DNA from: Elmis aenea
Taxonomy: Eukaryota; Arthropoda; Insecta; Coleoptera; Elmidae
NCBI GenBank assembly: GCA_947652605.1
Contig: OX393579.1
Coordinates: 18,683,674 to 18,747,673 of the forward strand
DNA: 64,000 nt
Direction: 5' to 3'
Shown here: positions 20,724 through 33,139 of the stretch, in pieces
How positions within the stretch are numbered: the stretch's first letter is position 1
Layout of the letters: every line of letters begins with the position of its first letter
Program-made: the position numbers and the translations under genes
The notes under the pieces: model-generated
What the model was told of the DNA's origin: nothing
Databases searched by the model: none
What the model saw: only the letters and a program-made list of their open reading frames with translations

Positions 20724-22105
20724 GCCGGGGCCATCGTTATACTAGCGGGCCGACTCAATGAATTTTTGAGTGGTGGGGATAAAGGCCGATGCCGAGCATA
20801 AGTCGCTGTTATACTCGAACCCCATCAAAAGTTTGACTACTGGCCCAAATTTTGTTATACAAAGTAATGAAGCTACTTTTTAATTTTATTTTAAAGTAAA
20901 TTATTTTAACAAATTACACAACGAACAACACTTTATATAAGTCTACGTATATGAGTAACATAAGTTATAAGTACATGCTAATAAACATGTAAATATCAAC
21001 TTATAACATTATTACTTATTACTTACCTCAAAGTACGAATTTAATTTGCTACAAAAACACAAAACAATTTTTGTATTAACAATTAACCTGTGCTACGTAC
21101 AATAGTTTATGGTTTTAACAATCACCGCAACAAAATTACCTTTAAATATCAATAAATTAAAAGTATACAGGGTGTAGACTCGGATCACGCAACATAGCAA
21201 TTTCAATGGTAAAATTTTAAAAGTCGAATTCTTGCTCCGCTAATTATTTTAGAAAAAAAGTGCAAATACGTTTTTTGTAGAGAAAAAAATTCTGTATCCA
21301 TAAATGTAATCAATATTACTTTTTCGTTTTCCAAAAACAGAAAAATAAGCAAATTAAAAAACGCGTTTTCGCGAAAATCTGTAGTGCCTTGGAATTATGC
21401 TACGACAACTGCCCATCTTACTAACACTTACTGTCACTTTGACGTTTGAAGTTTATTCTTAATTATCATTTTTATTACATCTTGCAATGAAAACATAACT
21501 AATTGTGTAAAATAAATGTTTGATCAAATATAAAGGATAATTAAGAATGAATTTCGCGTCAAAGTGACAGTATAAGTGACATTAGGCTGGGCAGTTGTCA
21601 TACCATAATTCCAAGGCACTACAGATTTCTGTCCAAACGCGTTTTTTAATTTGCATAATTTTCAGTTATTGGAAAATGAAAAAGTAATATTGATTACATT
21701 TATGGATACAGAATTTTTTTCTCTACAAAAAACGTATTTGCACTTTTTTTCTAAAATAATTAGCGGAGCAAGAATTCGACTTTTAAAATTTTACCATTGA
21801 AATCGCTATGTTGCGTGATCCGAGTCTACACCCTGTATGTAAATTATTAATTGAACTTTAATTATTATTAAATTATTAGAACAAAATACGTAATTACGGT
21901 TATTTAAAGTTATTCGTGTTTAAAATCGACAAATACTATTTGTACCACATAATATTCATAAAAAAGTTGGGCATCTCGTATTAGAGACCAACAAAAAAAA
22001 ATCAAAAGGTACAGCAAAAATAAGCAAATAATGAACCTTTATCCCCACCACTTTTCTCGCATTTTGCAGTAAGTAGTCGGCCCGCTAGTTTAACGATGGC
22101 CCCGG
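20724..22105. mobile_element. Unclassified TIR element with 4- to 5-bp target duplication
   Basis: Ends GCCGGGGCCATCGTTATACT and the mirrored AGTTTAACGATGGCCCCGG share about 30 bases including AGCGGGCCGAC; further in, TGGTGGGGATAAAGG and CCTTTATCCCCACCA are also mirrored. TACT follows both ends (20720-20723 and 22106-22109; GTACT if the terminal G is counted as duplication). A paralogous unfilled site lies near 46045-46060. I do not recognise the superfamily from the termini, and no transposase is visible; a mariner-type MITE occupies the middle. Confidence 0.8.
21168..21835. mobile_element. Palindromic mariner-type MITE inside the 20724 element
   Basis: Ends CAGGGTGTAGACTCGGATCA and complement, TA at 21166-21167 and 21836-21837. 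The two halves are long inverted copies centred near 21500 (for example ATTAGCGGAGCAAGAATTCG and its complement). No coding frame. Confidence 0.9.
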
Positions 22106-22797
22106 TACTACCCATAGAGAGAGGGCTACACCTTTAACACATGTAATAATTTAGATTTAATTAATGGTAATATTATTTGAAAACAAAAAATAATAATTAT
22201 GAAAGGTGAAAATTATTTTAAATTATTTAAAATTATTAGAAAAAAACAAATGATCACGTAATTAAGCTAGCTGATAATTAAATACAAATAATTTAAACCT
22301 TAAATAATTTAAAATAATTTTCAAATTTCATAATTATTTTAAATTATTTAAGGTTTTAATTATTTGTATTTAATTATCAGCTAGCTTAATTACGTGATCA
22401 TTTTTATTTCAATGGCCAGTTAGATTAAGCTTAATAAATACAATAATACTGCTATAACTTTGCTTATTTTTAATGATCCCATATAGGTTTGTTAAAAAAT
22501 ATTTTTACTTTACCCAAATTCAGTGACAATTGCGAATTAAATCATGAAGAATAATTGAACATTTAATTGCCATTATTAGTATTAACATGACATTTTTGAA
22601 CATAAATGACATTTAAAATACATCAGCCGATTTTGACTTCTCACAACAATGAAAAATTTGGAATTGGAACGGCCATATAAGTAGCGAAGCAAGCAGCTGA
22701 GCGGATTATGAATGAAGTTGGCCATGATTTAACCGACTATGTAACTTTTACTTTAACAAAGTTACCCATACAACACATATGGATTATTGTCACCCTG
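22106..22797. repeat. Right portion of a mariner-type MITE with a local palindrome
   Basis: The right end GGATTATTGTCACCCTG lies before TA at 22798-22799. The segment GTTACATAGTCGGTTAAA and neighbours match the left end of 56732-57630 in inverse. The inner part (GGGCTACACCTTTAACACATG, AATGGTAATA, AATGGCCAGTTAGATTA) matches 46070-46320. The left terminus of this copy is not found. Confidence 0.55.
22250..22401. repeat. Near-perfect 152-base palindrome
   Basis: ATGATCACGTAATTAAGCTAG starts the left arm and its complement ends the right arm, with almost continuous pairing and centre near 22325. Only one arm has a counterpart in the related copy at 46140-46240, so the other arises from a local inverted duplication. 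Confidence 0.85.
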
Positions 22798-22799
22798 TA

Positions 22800-24135
22800 T
22801 AATGAAAAAATTTTGTTACTTTTTTTTACTTATAATAATTATACAAATTATAGTTTTTATATTATATCATAATACAACTTTTCCGTTACATTTAATTGTC
22901 ATATGTTAAAGTTAACACAAAACAGAACTGTTACAATCAAAATATCCTGCAATAATTGGAGTACTTAGGTAAATATTTCACAAGTAATTCCGTAGATAAA
23001 CACCAAATGCACTAATTTGAAATTAAACTGGAGAATAACAATCCCTAATAGAGGGCGCAGTATCCACATAATTATACTGGCGAACAGATAATTTCAGTTG
23101 TTATCGCAACAGTGGAATAACAATGTGGGGTGTTTCATTTTAATATGATTCATTTATTTAACAGAGGGAAAATTGAAAATTGTAATACATCCGCTGCAAA
23201 TAACAAAATATTACCGAAAAAACAGGGTTAAAAATATTTTAAAGGAAAATGTTCCTTTACACAACAAGAATAAAATACACAAGCTTCATTTTACTTTAAA
23301 ATTTTAATTTCAAATTAAAAATTTAAAATAAATACCATATCAAATATAGTTAACATAAAACATGGGAAATTAAATTTAAAAAACAAAAGCGAGTGGAATT
23401 TTTAAAGAATTAAAGCAATGCTAAAACTAAAATCAAAAGTGACTATGCATTTTTTTTTTGCAGAAGTTATGAAATAAAATTAATTAACAGTTGCAATTGG
23501 CTAAAATCTGTTTCTTATCAATAATTAGCATAAAACTGTCATAACTTTTCCAAATTTAGACTTACCTACACTCTTCTGGGATGATAGCAAGAACCCAAAG
23601 AAGCCATCTACTTTAAATCGGTCCAGATAGTGTTAAGTTTGTGCAATCGAGTTTTATACAAGTTTTGAAAAATGAAGTTTCATGCATTCATACCGTCATG
23701 TAACTGAATTTAGAGGAACTGCATCCGTAGTCAAACTTAACTATGCAAACAAGATCGAATAAACTTATTACAGAAATTTTTAAATTTTAGTAACGTAGAA
23801 GTAGAAAAGTTGAAAAATTATTTACCTGTGCAGACAAAACGCAGTATTATAACGAAATGTATGCTGTCGTTATTTTGGAGATAACAATTCCCATATAGTT
23901 AGCAGTAAAAAAGACACTATTTGGCATCCACCTAATTTTGTTTATATTTTGTAATATAATCTAATTTTTAATCTAACAGAAATGCAGTAACTAAATTTGA
24001 ATAACTATGGGAGTGAGATATGGGGCACTCTAAACTTTAAACCCACTGCTTTTATGGGCTGGAAATAAAACGCAAAAAACCAATATCAATTAATAAACTA
24101 ACTTAAGCAGTTGACATGACGCTTGTAGCTAAAAT
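22800..24135. other. No gene recognised
   Basis: AT-rich with scattered A/T runs. No credible open frame, terminal repeats or RNA gene. Confidence 0.45.
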
Positions 24136-24139
24136 CGAA

Positions 24140-24835
24140 AAAGATTTACACTTTAACCACGAACTGAGAACGGTAGGAAAACGAAAACGTTAAAAGAAAT
24201 TAACCGAAATGTTTATAAGAACGAAAATGAAAACGAAATTATTATTTTTCGTTTTAGAGCAAAAACTAAATAAATAATTCCTAAAACCGGTTTTAACTGA
24301 ATATACCGCCGTTTACAATTTAGCGGGGACTCGAGGATTGATAAGCAACAGAAACAAAAATGTAAATGGACTTTTAAAATTCATCACAAACATTTTGTAC
24401 CTCACATTTATTACCAAAAGAACAAAATCATCAAACCAAATTTGTTTTTATTTAAAAGCGAACTATGCTGATTTACATATAATACAATACATACGAAGTA
24501 TTTATAACCTAAATAATCGGATATTCGAATAATTGGGGTTTCATCGTATTATTAGGGTTGCCAACACTGTCATTTTGACATTTGACGATCGCTCTTTAAA
24601 AAGTCCTCTCCTCTGAGTTTTGTAAAAAGAGGGTGATGACTAAGAAAAAATTGGTCCTCGACTTGGTGACTAAAAAAAAAACGGTAAAACCGGTTTAAAC
24701 CGTTATAAAATTTCAGTTCACGAAAACGAAAACGAAATTTTATGACTGAAAACGTAAAGAACGAAAACTAAATTTTCCGATTTCGTTACGATTAAAAACG
24801 AACGAAATATTTTTTGTTTTTAGTCCCTCGTTTAA
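24140..24835. repeat. ACGAAAACGAAA-rich element of uncertain border
   Basis: Both ends of this stretch are rich in CGAAAACGAAAACG-type words (near 24175-24260 and 24715-24810), and the right edge reads GTTTTTAGTCCCTC. The layout resembles a non-autonomous hAT with purine-rich ends such as 51549-51691, but I could not fix a terminal repeat or target duplication. The middle has GGTTGCCAACACTGTCATTTTG, which looks like a separate insertion. Confidence 0.35.
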
Positions 24836-24949
24836 ACTAGATATATGGGCAAAGTCATTAAAAAGATAAAAATGATCAATGAAGTAACGGAGATAAATAT
24901 TAGTTTAACGGTAACGATAAGGTAGCAGGCAGCAAGTTTCAAATATTTA

Positions 24950-25440
24950 GATGATTGCAGAAGATGGCAAACTAAAGAAACCTAAAACAAAAGCGACAAG
25001 CTTTTACTAGGCTACTTCTAAATGCTTGATACGTAGAAAAAGATTTTACAAGAATTAAACATGCCAGTATTTAATGCAGTGTATTACTTATCTATAATTC
25101 AAAAATTTGGACACTTAACACAAAAACAAAGCATACAGACCCAAGAGAATTTTTTTAAAGCAAACAGAGGGATGTATACTAATTTTTATTTGGTAATCAG
25201 CAATGATAAAATAAGAAATACCATAGGAGTGGAATACATAAAGAAAAATATGCAATCAAACCAACTAAGATCGCTGGAACATCTTTTAAATAAGCCAGAA
25301 AAGTATGTAAGCGAAAATTAACAATAAAGATTGAAGAGGCAAAAAAGACCAACAACAGGAAAGAGGAGTCAGTTAGGAAGGGCACCACAATTAGTCAACA
25401 ATAGAAAAGGTGAAGAAACATAATCAAGAATAAGAAAAAC
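24950..25440 (+). pseudogene. Non-LTR retrotransposon C-terminal fragment
   Basis: Reading across frames gives the usual post-RT region of insect LINEs: an EDGKL-like word, then a frame (25061-25321) with NDKIRNTIGVEYIKKNM and NQLRSLEHLLNKPE, corresponding to the conserved KIRNxxIRxxxGVExIxxxIxxxQLRWxGHLxRMPE block, followed by a basic GRAPQLV-like stretch. The Trp and His of the WxGH signature are changed (SLEH). Several stops and frameshifts are needed. No RT core or tail remains. It is related in type to the LINE at 26497-28525. Confidence 0.6.
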
Positions 25441-25685
25441 GTACCTTTACATAAAAACGGTACAACGGTCCAATTAAGAACAAAAAAATTCTAAACAATA
25501 AAATTTTTTTTTTTTACTCAAACAATTAATAAATTACACCAGTTTATGTTTCACTAAAGTAATAATTGAAAATGCATAACGTAATCTTCTTGTTTAAACT
25601 TGCATTTTACATCAATATTTTTCTTTCATAAGTTGCTTGAGGCAGCCAAAGTTTTAATTTATTTAATACATCTATATGTCTACAT

Positions 25686-25890
25686 CAGTGCTTCTCAAAG
25701 TGTGGTCCGTGGACCCCCCGAGGGTCCCTAAATCCTTCTGCAGGGGTCCCCCGAGTCTTTTTATTGTATTAAAAATCATTCAAATATAACAATAAAACAA
25801 AAATATTCTCTACAAAACAGTTCATTGGGGTCCTTTGTAAGCTTTTTATTTTGGAAGAGGTCCTCCGACTAAAAATTTTGAGAAATACTG
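25686..25890. mobile_element. Short hAT-type MITE (CAGTGCTTCTCAAAG), copy 1
   Basis: Ends CAGTGCTTCTCAAAGTGTGG and TTTTGAGAAATACTG with 8-bp copies GTCTACAT (25678-25685) and GTCTAAAT (25891-25898). The second copy is at 38919-39122. Interior has GGGGTCC words. Confidence 0.9.
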
Positions 25891-26045
25891 GTCTAAATAA
25901 TAGGTACCCTTATTTTTAATACACTTCTTAAAATTAAAATTATACAACATTCAATATAGTTTTTAGGGGGGTTATACCGTCGGTAAACAATTTCAACATC
26001 GCATTTTGAAATAAAATTCAGTGAGAATTATTAAAAATGTACGTA

Positions 26046-28666
26046 CAGGGTGGTCCAATTCGATGGGATTACATGGTATCTCGCTTAATAGTTAAGATAA
26101 AGAAACGGTTAAATTACCAAAAATGTGCAGTTTTTTAGGACAAAGAAAAACTGTTTTTTTGTTATATTTATAAGTTGACATATCTCCCTTATTGTTTTAA
26201 ATATCGAAAAAGTTTATGAAGATTATTTTTAGATTTTCTTATGTAGATTTTGATAGTACTAAAAAACTTTTTTTACGCTTGCCGTTAAAAAGTTATGACA
26301 CAAACTCACTTTTTTTTAAATAGAAGCTATATAGTTGGCTATGACCTATTTCAATTCCTTATCTTTTTCCCTTTCCAAATATATAAGGGTTGATTTTCAA
26401 TAACACGCAAGTTAAAAAGGTTTTTTAATATTTTTTTAAATGAGAAACAAAAAGTAGGCTGTGAAAACAAAACAAAAAACAAGAAAAATCGGAAATCAAT
26501 CAATCAAATCAAATTCCCTTCTACCCGTAGGTGTAGGGAGGTGTGCACATCTATGTATTGTACATGAATTTTCGCCATTGTTTTTTGTTCTGTGCCATTT
26601 CTTTCGCTTCGCACCACGATTTTCCCTTCTTCTCCAAGGTTTTTGCTACTGCCCTTTCCCATGTTTCTCTCGGTCTTCCTCTTTTCCTCCTTGTTTGTAT
26701 TCTTGCTTCCCACACTCTCTTTACCTGTCTTCTTGTGTCCATTCTTTGTAGATGCCCCCACCAGCTCAGTTGCCTAGTTTCTATGAATTCCAGAATAGAT
26801 TCTACTTCCAGTTCATTTCTAATCTGTTCATTTCGTATTTTGTCTTTTCTTGTTACGCCTCTTACTCTTCTTAAAAATTTCATTTCAGTCGCTTGTATTT
26901 TACTTTTTTGGCTCGATGTTAATGCCCATGACTCGCACCCAATTGTCAAAACTGGTCTATATATAGCACGGTACACGCTCATTTTTGTTTTTTTGGTGAC
27001 TTCTTGTTTATTAATAAAGGTTTTGTCTATGGCGTAAAAGGTTTTTATTGCCTTTTCGATCCTCTTATTTATTTCTAATTCTTGTTGTCCTGAATTTTCA
27101 ATCGTTACACCGAGGTAGTCAAAATATTGTAAGGTTTCTATTTTTTCTCCTTCAATTTCTATGCTTATATTCTCATTTTCTTCGTTTATCGTCATCACTT
27201 TTGTTTTCTTGTGATTAATTTCCATTCCATTTTCTTCCAGTACGTCTTTCCAAATTTTTATATTGGTTTTTAGGTTCCTTTCATTCTTAGCCATAATCAC
27301 TATATCGTCTGCGAACGCACATTCTCATACTTCGACTTTCTGTAAATTTTTGTTTCCTACTAATAAACTCTTAACATTTCGTTTGCATTTTTTAATTATA
27401 CTGTCCATAAAAATCGTAAACAATATGGGGCTCATACCTCCTCCTTGTCTTAATCCATCTTCTGTCTTGAAAGAATCCGATTTCATGTTTTTTGTTGCCA
27501 CATAATTTATTGTTGTCTTATACAAGCAGCTAATATTTTTTCTTGGTTTGGTATCTATCTTTCTTTCTTCAAGGATCTCCCACACTTTTTGTCTAGATAC
27601 TTTATCGAATGCTTTTTGCAAGTCTATAAATGCGAAGTATGCTTTTTCTCTTTTTAGTTGTGTTTTAGTTATAATCTGTTTAATTGTAAATATATGATCT
27701 TGCACACTCCTACCTTTTCTAAATCCACTTTGTGATTCTGTTAATGTCTCATCTAATATTTTTGTTAGCTTCTGTGCTAGTATTTGTTCGTACAATTTTA
27801 GTGCTGTGCTGAGAAGCATTATGCCTCTGTAATTATTGCAATCTTTGTTGTCCCCCTTCTTAAATATAGGCAGTATCATCCCAATCTCCCAGTCTTTCGG
27901 TATTATTTCTTCTGACCATGCCTTGTTCATGACTTCTAATAGTAAAAGTGTTCCTTTGAGTCATATATTTTTCATCATTTCGCTTGTTATTCTGTCATGT
28001 CCTGGCGTTTTCCCGTTTTTTAATTTCTTTAATCCTTGTTATAGTTCCTCTAATGTTATGCCGTCTTCTTGTTCTTCTTTATTGATTTTTGTCTGCTCTT
28101 TTCTTTCATTGTGTGGTGTCAAATCTTTATTGTTTGTATTCAATAATTCTTCAAAGTATTCTTTCCATCTTTCCATTATTTCTTTTTCGTCTGTTAGGGT
28201 ATTTCCTGCTTTATCATTAATAGTTATTATTTGGGGTTTACGGTCTGATCTTAGATTTTTCAGTATTTTATAAAATAGTTTCTGATTTCCCTTACTGTCT
28301 GTCTCTAGTTTTTCTCCAAATTCTTTCCATGAATTCTGTTTTGCTTCTGTTATTAACTTTTTAACTATTTTTCTCTGTTCTTTGTATTTTTCGTAGTTCT
28401 CTGGTGTTCTTTTGGATAAGTAATTCTGCCAGTGTCTTTTCTTTGTGTTTACCTGTTTCTTAATTTCGTCATTCCACCAATCTGTTTGTTTCTTATTGTT
28501 GATAGATTTGCATACTCCGCACACTAAATCGGAAATGATAGAATATATTTGAGAACTGTTCTGAGTTTGTCTCAAAAAACTGCACATTTTTGGTAATTTT
28601 ACCGTTTCTCTATCTTGACTACTAAGCGAGATACTCATGTAATCCCATCGAATTTGGACCACCCTG
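26046..28666. mobile_element. Mariner-type MITE (family A) split by a LINE
   Basis: Ends CAGGGTGGTCCAATTCGATG and CATCGAATTTGGACCACCCTG-type complement, with TA at 26044-26045 and 28667-28668. About 440 bases of left arm and 140 bases of right arm remain; between them is a LINE flanked by the duplication AAATCGGAAAT. Before that insertion the copy was already missing the palindrome centre. Confidence 0.9.
26497..28525 (-). pseudogene. 5'-truncated non-LTR retrotransposon with reverse transcriptase (RTE-like)
   Basis: One minus-strand frame runs from about 28525 to 26551 with only three in-frame stops (TAA 28039-28041, TGA 27961-27963, TGA 27325-27327) and no frameshift, so the copy is fairly young. 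In order: a WWNDEIKKQV linker; LKNGKTPGHDRIT; RT motifs FKKGDNKDCNNYRGIMLL, SGFRKGRSVQDHIF, AFIDLQKAFDKV (catalytic Asp), GLRQGGGMSPILF, and FADD (catalytic Asp pair, just after the third stop); then GCESWALT, SWWGHLQRM and RKRGRPRETW. The endonuclease is absent by 5' truncation. The insertion is bounded by the 11-bp duplication AAATCGGAAAT (26486-26496, 28526-28536), and the 3' end has a short (GATT/GATTT)n tail rather than poly(A), as in RTE-type elements. Clade naming is inference. Confidence 0.9.
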
Positions 28667-28669
28667 TAC

Positions 28670-30054
28670 AGTACACTAAAGAATATGAAAACGCGCAAAA
28701 ATAACTAGATTATTGAAAGACACGTTTACGTACTATATTTTATGAGCAGTTAACGTAAGAATAATGGTTTAAAGTTACCACTTTATTTAGTGCACCACCA
28801 CAACGCTGTCAGATAAACGCTCTCCGTGCAAACTAAAGGATTGTGAAAAAACAATTGATGTTGTAAGTTTTAACCGCACAATGCAAATTATACCGGTTGT
28901 CTAAACCCCATTTCCATCTGGATTAGTCAGAGTGAATAGGGAAAATTGTTTGCGATTACGTTCAACGCTTTTTCCTCGCACAAATAGATCCGGCAGAACT
29001 TGTTAAACTTTCTTGGTTAATGGAACATTTGCAGCAAAATAAACACAACACACAACTGCGAGTTTTAGGGAAGTATTTATCAAACATTTTGGTAAATAAC
29101 AATGACACTTTACATGTGCATATCAAAACCGAATTAAAGATTTGTTGCCATAGAGATATTATTTAAATTTGTATTTTTTTTAAGCAAATATTTGCTGTTT
29201 TTATTCTCATCGCATTTGAATAATGATTATATGAACATAGATTGGTGCAATTAATGACTTATTAACTAAATTAAACAACAATGTGAGTGTATTAGCAAAA
29301 ACACTTAATGTTAAATATCTTACTGCTATTAACCAAATAAACTGTTTTTTTTTATATCTGAAAAATATTTTTAAATAACTCGGCGGTATTTTCCATATTT
29401 AAAAAGGGTTTTTAATTTTTTCCCCTACATATTGCTACATAACTACATATTACATAAATATATGCTCCAAAAGTTTTCAGTCCCAGGCTTTTATTTTTGT
29501 AATGTTTCTAAATGTTTTCAATAAAACATTTTAATTTAGCATTGCAATGTAAAAATCATAGGAGTATATTTTAATTAATAATACGTAGCGTTTTATTTAT
29601 GTATTTTAGTGTAAAAAAAACTTGCAGTGTTGAGCTGTTGAGAATAGAGAAATAATTTTGCAGTTTAAAAATTTATTTTAATTTTTAATTTTTTACGGTT
29701 ACATTTTAATTTAAAGTGCTAAAAGACATAAAAATCTGTATAAAAAACCTTTGTAACATTTTGTTTTATTTTAATAAATAAAGAAGTTACAGTTTCAAAT
29801 ATTTATTGTCGTATCAGGAATGTAAGCATTTAAATTCTTTTGATGGTGATTTATTTCACAACAATTTCAAAACCTACAAAGTTTATAAAAGAAAAAATAA
29901 ATAAATAAATAAATAAACGAACTAATTAATAAACTCAAAAAATCTCATACTATTTCTCATTTATGCAAAGTGGTTGCTTTTATAGCCTACTTGACATTAT
30001 TCGTCAAAAAATGAACAAATGTTGATATGGCCGTACAGATAAAAACATTGATTA
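28670..30054. other. No gene recognised; AAAT microsatellite
   Basis: Mostly AT-rich. The part 28790-29000 is somewhat richer in GC but has no open frame I can assign. A short (AAAT)n tract lies at 29892-29918. Confidence 0.45.
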
Positions 30055-30056
30055 TA

Positions 30057-30678
30057 CAGGGTAAAAATTGGCGGAAGGGCTACACGGAGCGATGTTCTTC
30101 GTAAAATTCTAAGTCGAAAATCTTAATACGAAAATGTTGTACCATGCTTCCTATGGCCTCAGGAACCATTTAAAGAAAAGAAAAATTGGCAACATTGCAT
30201 ACATTCATTTGCGTTTGGACATTTTTTTATCAGCAATTTTTACTTAAGGTATTTACATTTTTTGTTCGAACTGAAAGCCTTCAGTTCGTAAACATAGCTG
30301 CAAACGTTTGGGTATCGTAAAACACAAACAAGAAATAATTACTAGAAAAACAGAGATGACAGCTAAGGACAATGTTGCCATATGTATTACTGTCATTAAA
30401 ATCAGTGATTTACATATTTTTAACACCAATTTTTGAAAGGAAGAACACAATATCTAGGAAAAAATACTATTCTAAATTTATTTTTATTCCAAATTGCAGC
30501 TTTTTCATTTGCAAGTATTAAATAATAACGCCTATTAAAGGACTAAATGTCAAAGCTTTGATGACCTCTTGCAGACACAGCAAGCGTGGTACAACATTTT
30601 CGTATTAAGATTTTCGACTTAGAATTTTACGAAGAACATCGCCCCGTGTAGCCCTTCCGCCAATTTTTACACACCCTG
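30057..30678. mobile_element. Mariner-type MITE
   Basis: Ends CAGGGTAAAAATTGGCGGAA and TTCCGCCAATTTTTACACACCCTG, TA at 30055-30056 and 30679-30680. Both arms continue as inverted copies for about 110 bases (including CTACACGG, GAAGAACATCG, CGAAAATGTTGTACCA). The interior is unrelated AT-rich sequence with no transposase. Confidence 0.9.
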
Positions 30679-30679
30679 T

Positions 30680-31107
30680 ATAATTTTGACATAACAAAAA
30701 AGTTGTATAATGTTTAATCAATGTATGTTACAATTATTTTAATTTATGATGTTCTTTGCACCACGTTTATCATTAATTAATACATGAAGATCGTTACGGT
30801 AATTTTTAAAAATGAAACTAGATAAGAGACCCGCTTTAGCCGATGTAAATGATATACAGATAAAATATTTGAATGTCGATCAATTTAATTTGCAGATGGA
30901 TAAAACTAGCAACAATAAAAACATAAAACTTTTAGCTGTAATGAAAGCAAAGTACACTGTTACAGTACTTTACCGAAGAAGTTGATATAGAAACATTGTT
31001 TACACAGTTTTGACACTAAAATTAGATTATATCGCTGTAAATAACTTTATACCTTATAACTTATAACTATTACTGTCGAAAAGGCAACGAAAAAATTTTA
31101 AATTATA
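30680..31107. other. No gene recognised
   Basis: AT-rich spacer between two MITEs. Confidence 0.45.
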
Positions 31108-31109
31108 TA

Positions 31110-32095
31110 CAGGGTGAGGCATCAAATATGACACCCCCACTTATTTTGTTATTGGAAAGATTGATCAAAAAAAGTTTTAAATGAAAGTTGTTTGGTACAG
31201 TATTTCCCATAATATTTTCATTTCAAAGCTTTGTTTTCTTCTTTTTTTTTAGAAGTTATAACACTATATATATTTTTTTTAAATAGCACCATACCTATTC
31301 TTTTTATACGGTTTGAAAGACCTTTTTTTTCACTATTCAACGCAATAAAATTTTTATACCCTTACATAACAAAATTTTTAAGAAAATCGTCCTCAAAATA
31401 TTTACTACGATAGTGGACACTGCGTTGTTTTTTGTTAAACATTGATCATACATTAATTAGTAGGCTTTGCAAAAAAGAAACAAAACAAATGCACTTATTG
31501 TCACAATTTGATCATAGTTTGACAGTTTTGTGTTTATTACTTTTTTAAAATGCCTTTATCGTTTTCTCGTGCAGAAATGATGAAAACAAGGGCTGTAGTG
31601 CAGTAAACTCGTTAAAAAACGCTTACTTAAATGTTTCCAGCAGGAAGGACACCATTTTGAACATTTATTACAGTAGTTTAGTGTTTACTGTTATAACCTA
31701 ATAATTAACTTTCTTTCTTAATTTTTCACCGTTTTGTTTCAATTTCAAAGCCTACTAATGTAAACTAATTAATAACGTACGCTTTTAAAACAAGTTTACT
31801 AAAAAATTGTTCTTTTTCGATTTTCTTAAAAATTTTGTTATGTAAAGGTATAAAAGTTTTAGTGCGTTAAAAAGAGAAAGAAAATGTCTTTCAAACCGTA
31901 TAAAAAAATATGTACGGTGTCATTTAAAATAAACAAATATGATGTCGTAACTCAAAAGAAACAAAAGAAAACAAAAATTTAAAATGAAAATATTATGAGA
32001 AATACTGTATCAAACAACTTTTATTTAAGACTTTTTTTGATAATCCTTTCCAATAACAAAATAAGTGGGGGTGTCATAAGTGATGCCTCACCCTG
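31110..32095. mobile_element. Palindromic mariner-type MITE (family S)
   Basis: Ends CAGGGTGAGGCATCAAATAT and complement (GTGATGCCTCACCCTG), TA at 31108-31109 and 32096-32097. Mirrored arms of roughly 400 bases include ACACCCCCACTTATTTTGTT and GGTTTGAAAGACxTTTTT words. A right-truncated relative is at 52554-53221. No coding frame. Confidence 0.9.
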
Positions 32096-32099
32096 TATT

Positions 32100-33135
32100 A
32101 AAGTATACTTTCGATGAGCAATTAATAAAAGTAAAAAAGTATAATAGAAACAATTTTGGTGGAAACTAAATTTTATTGTTATATTCATAACTTTGTAAAC
32201 AAACTATACACTAAGTGGTAAAATTATCTTAAAACCGAACGCGTGATTAGTTTGATAATAAATTTAAGATTATGTGATAACATAATTCCTTTTATTGAAT
32301 GATTTATTATTATTACATTAATTTAATAAGTGTCACTACAGCTTATTTACATTTTGTTGTGTCCCTAAAAAATCACTTACGAAAAACGCTTATCTATAAC
32401 ACTATACGAGTATGATTCCACATCCATATGTATTTAACATACTTTACGTTAGTCACGCGCAAAAAATCCATCACATAGTAAAGTAATCTATAAATGTGAA
32501 CAGTGAACACAATACATACATATATCATATTCTGCTACATAAAGCAGTCAGTGAATTGAAAACTTTACAATACGGAAGTGAATTCTAGCTGCCATTATAT
32601 CCACTCCACGAGAATTGGAAAATGTAACGAACTTTTAAGACTGAAAATGCGTCTATTATGTTGCCGCACAAAACTTCCAGACAATTATATTAGGGTTGGT
32701 GAATAAAATAAATAAAAGAGTAATCAACTACATCGACTTCATTTTAAAATAAAGTAAACATGATATATACATTGTTTTAAAATTGCATCAACAAACTGCA
32801 ATACGTGATTCGTTTAAGAAGAAAAGCTCCATTGAACATGTCTACAATGCTACCATCCTAAAAGTGTAGGATGAAACGCTTGTTTTTTTAACAAAACCTC
32901 GAGAACTTTTTTATGCAAAGAGATAAAATTTTACATGTGGCTAATACACAGTGTTCTTATAAAAACTTCTCAGCGCTGTAACTTGTTTGTTTTATTAGAT
33001 AGAGTTTTTAAAATGTATTACAAATTAATAAGAAGGTCGCAAGTTTTTTTAAATATGTTATTGCTATCTTATTGCATATATTCAATCACCTGCAAGATCT
33101 TCTTCCTTTGCAAAATTTGGAATTTTTAACAGTAG
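32100..33135. other. No gene recognised
   Basis: AT-rich. No open frame beyond about 65 codons and none with recognisable content. Confidence 0.45.
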
Positions 33136-33139
33136 GTAC

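Noticed and set aside
26461..28273. Plus-strand open frames across the LINE region
   Set aside because: They are antisense shadows of the minus-strand reverse transcriptase frame and have no domain content.
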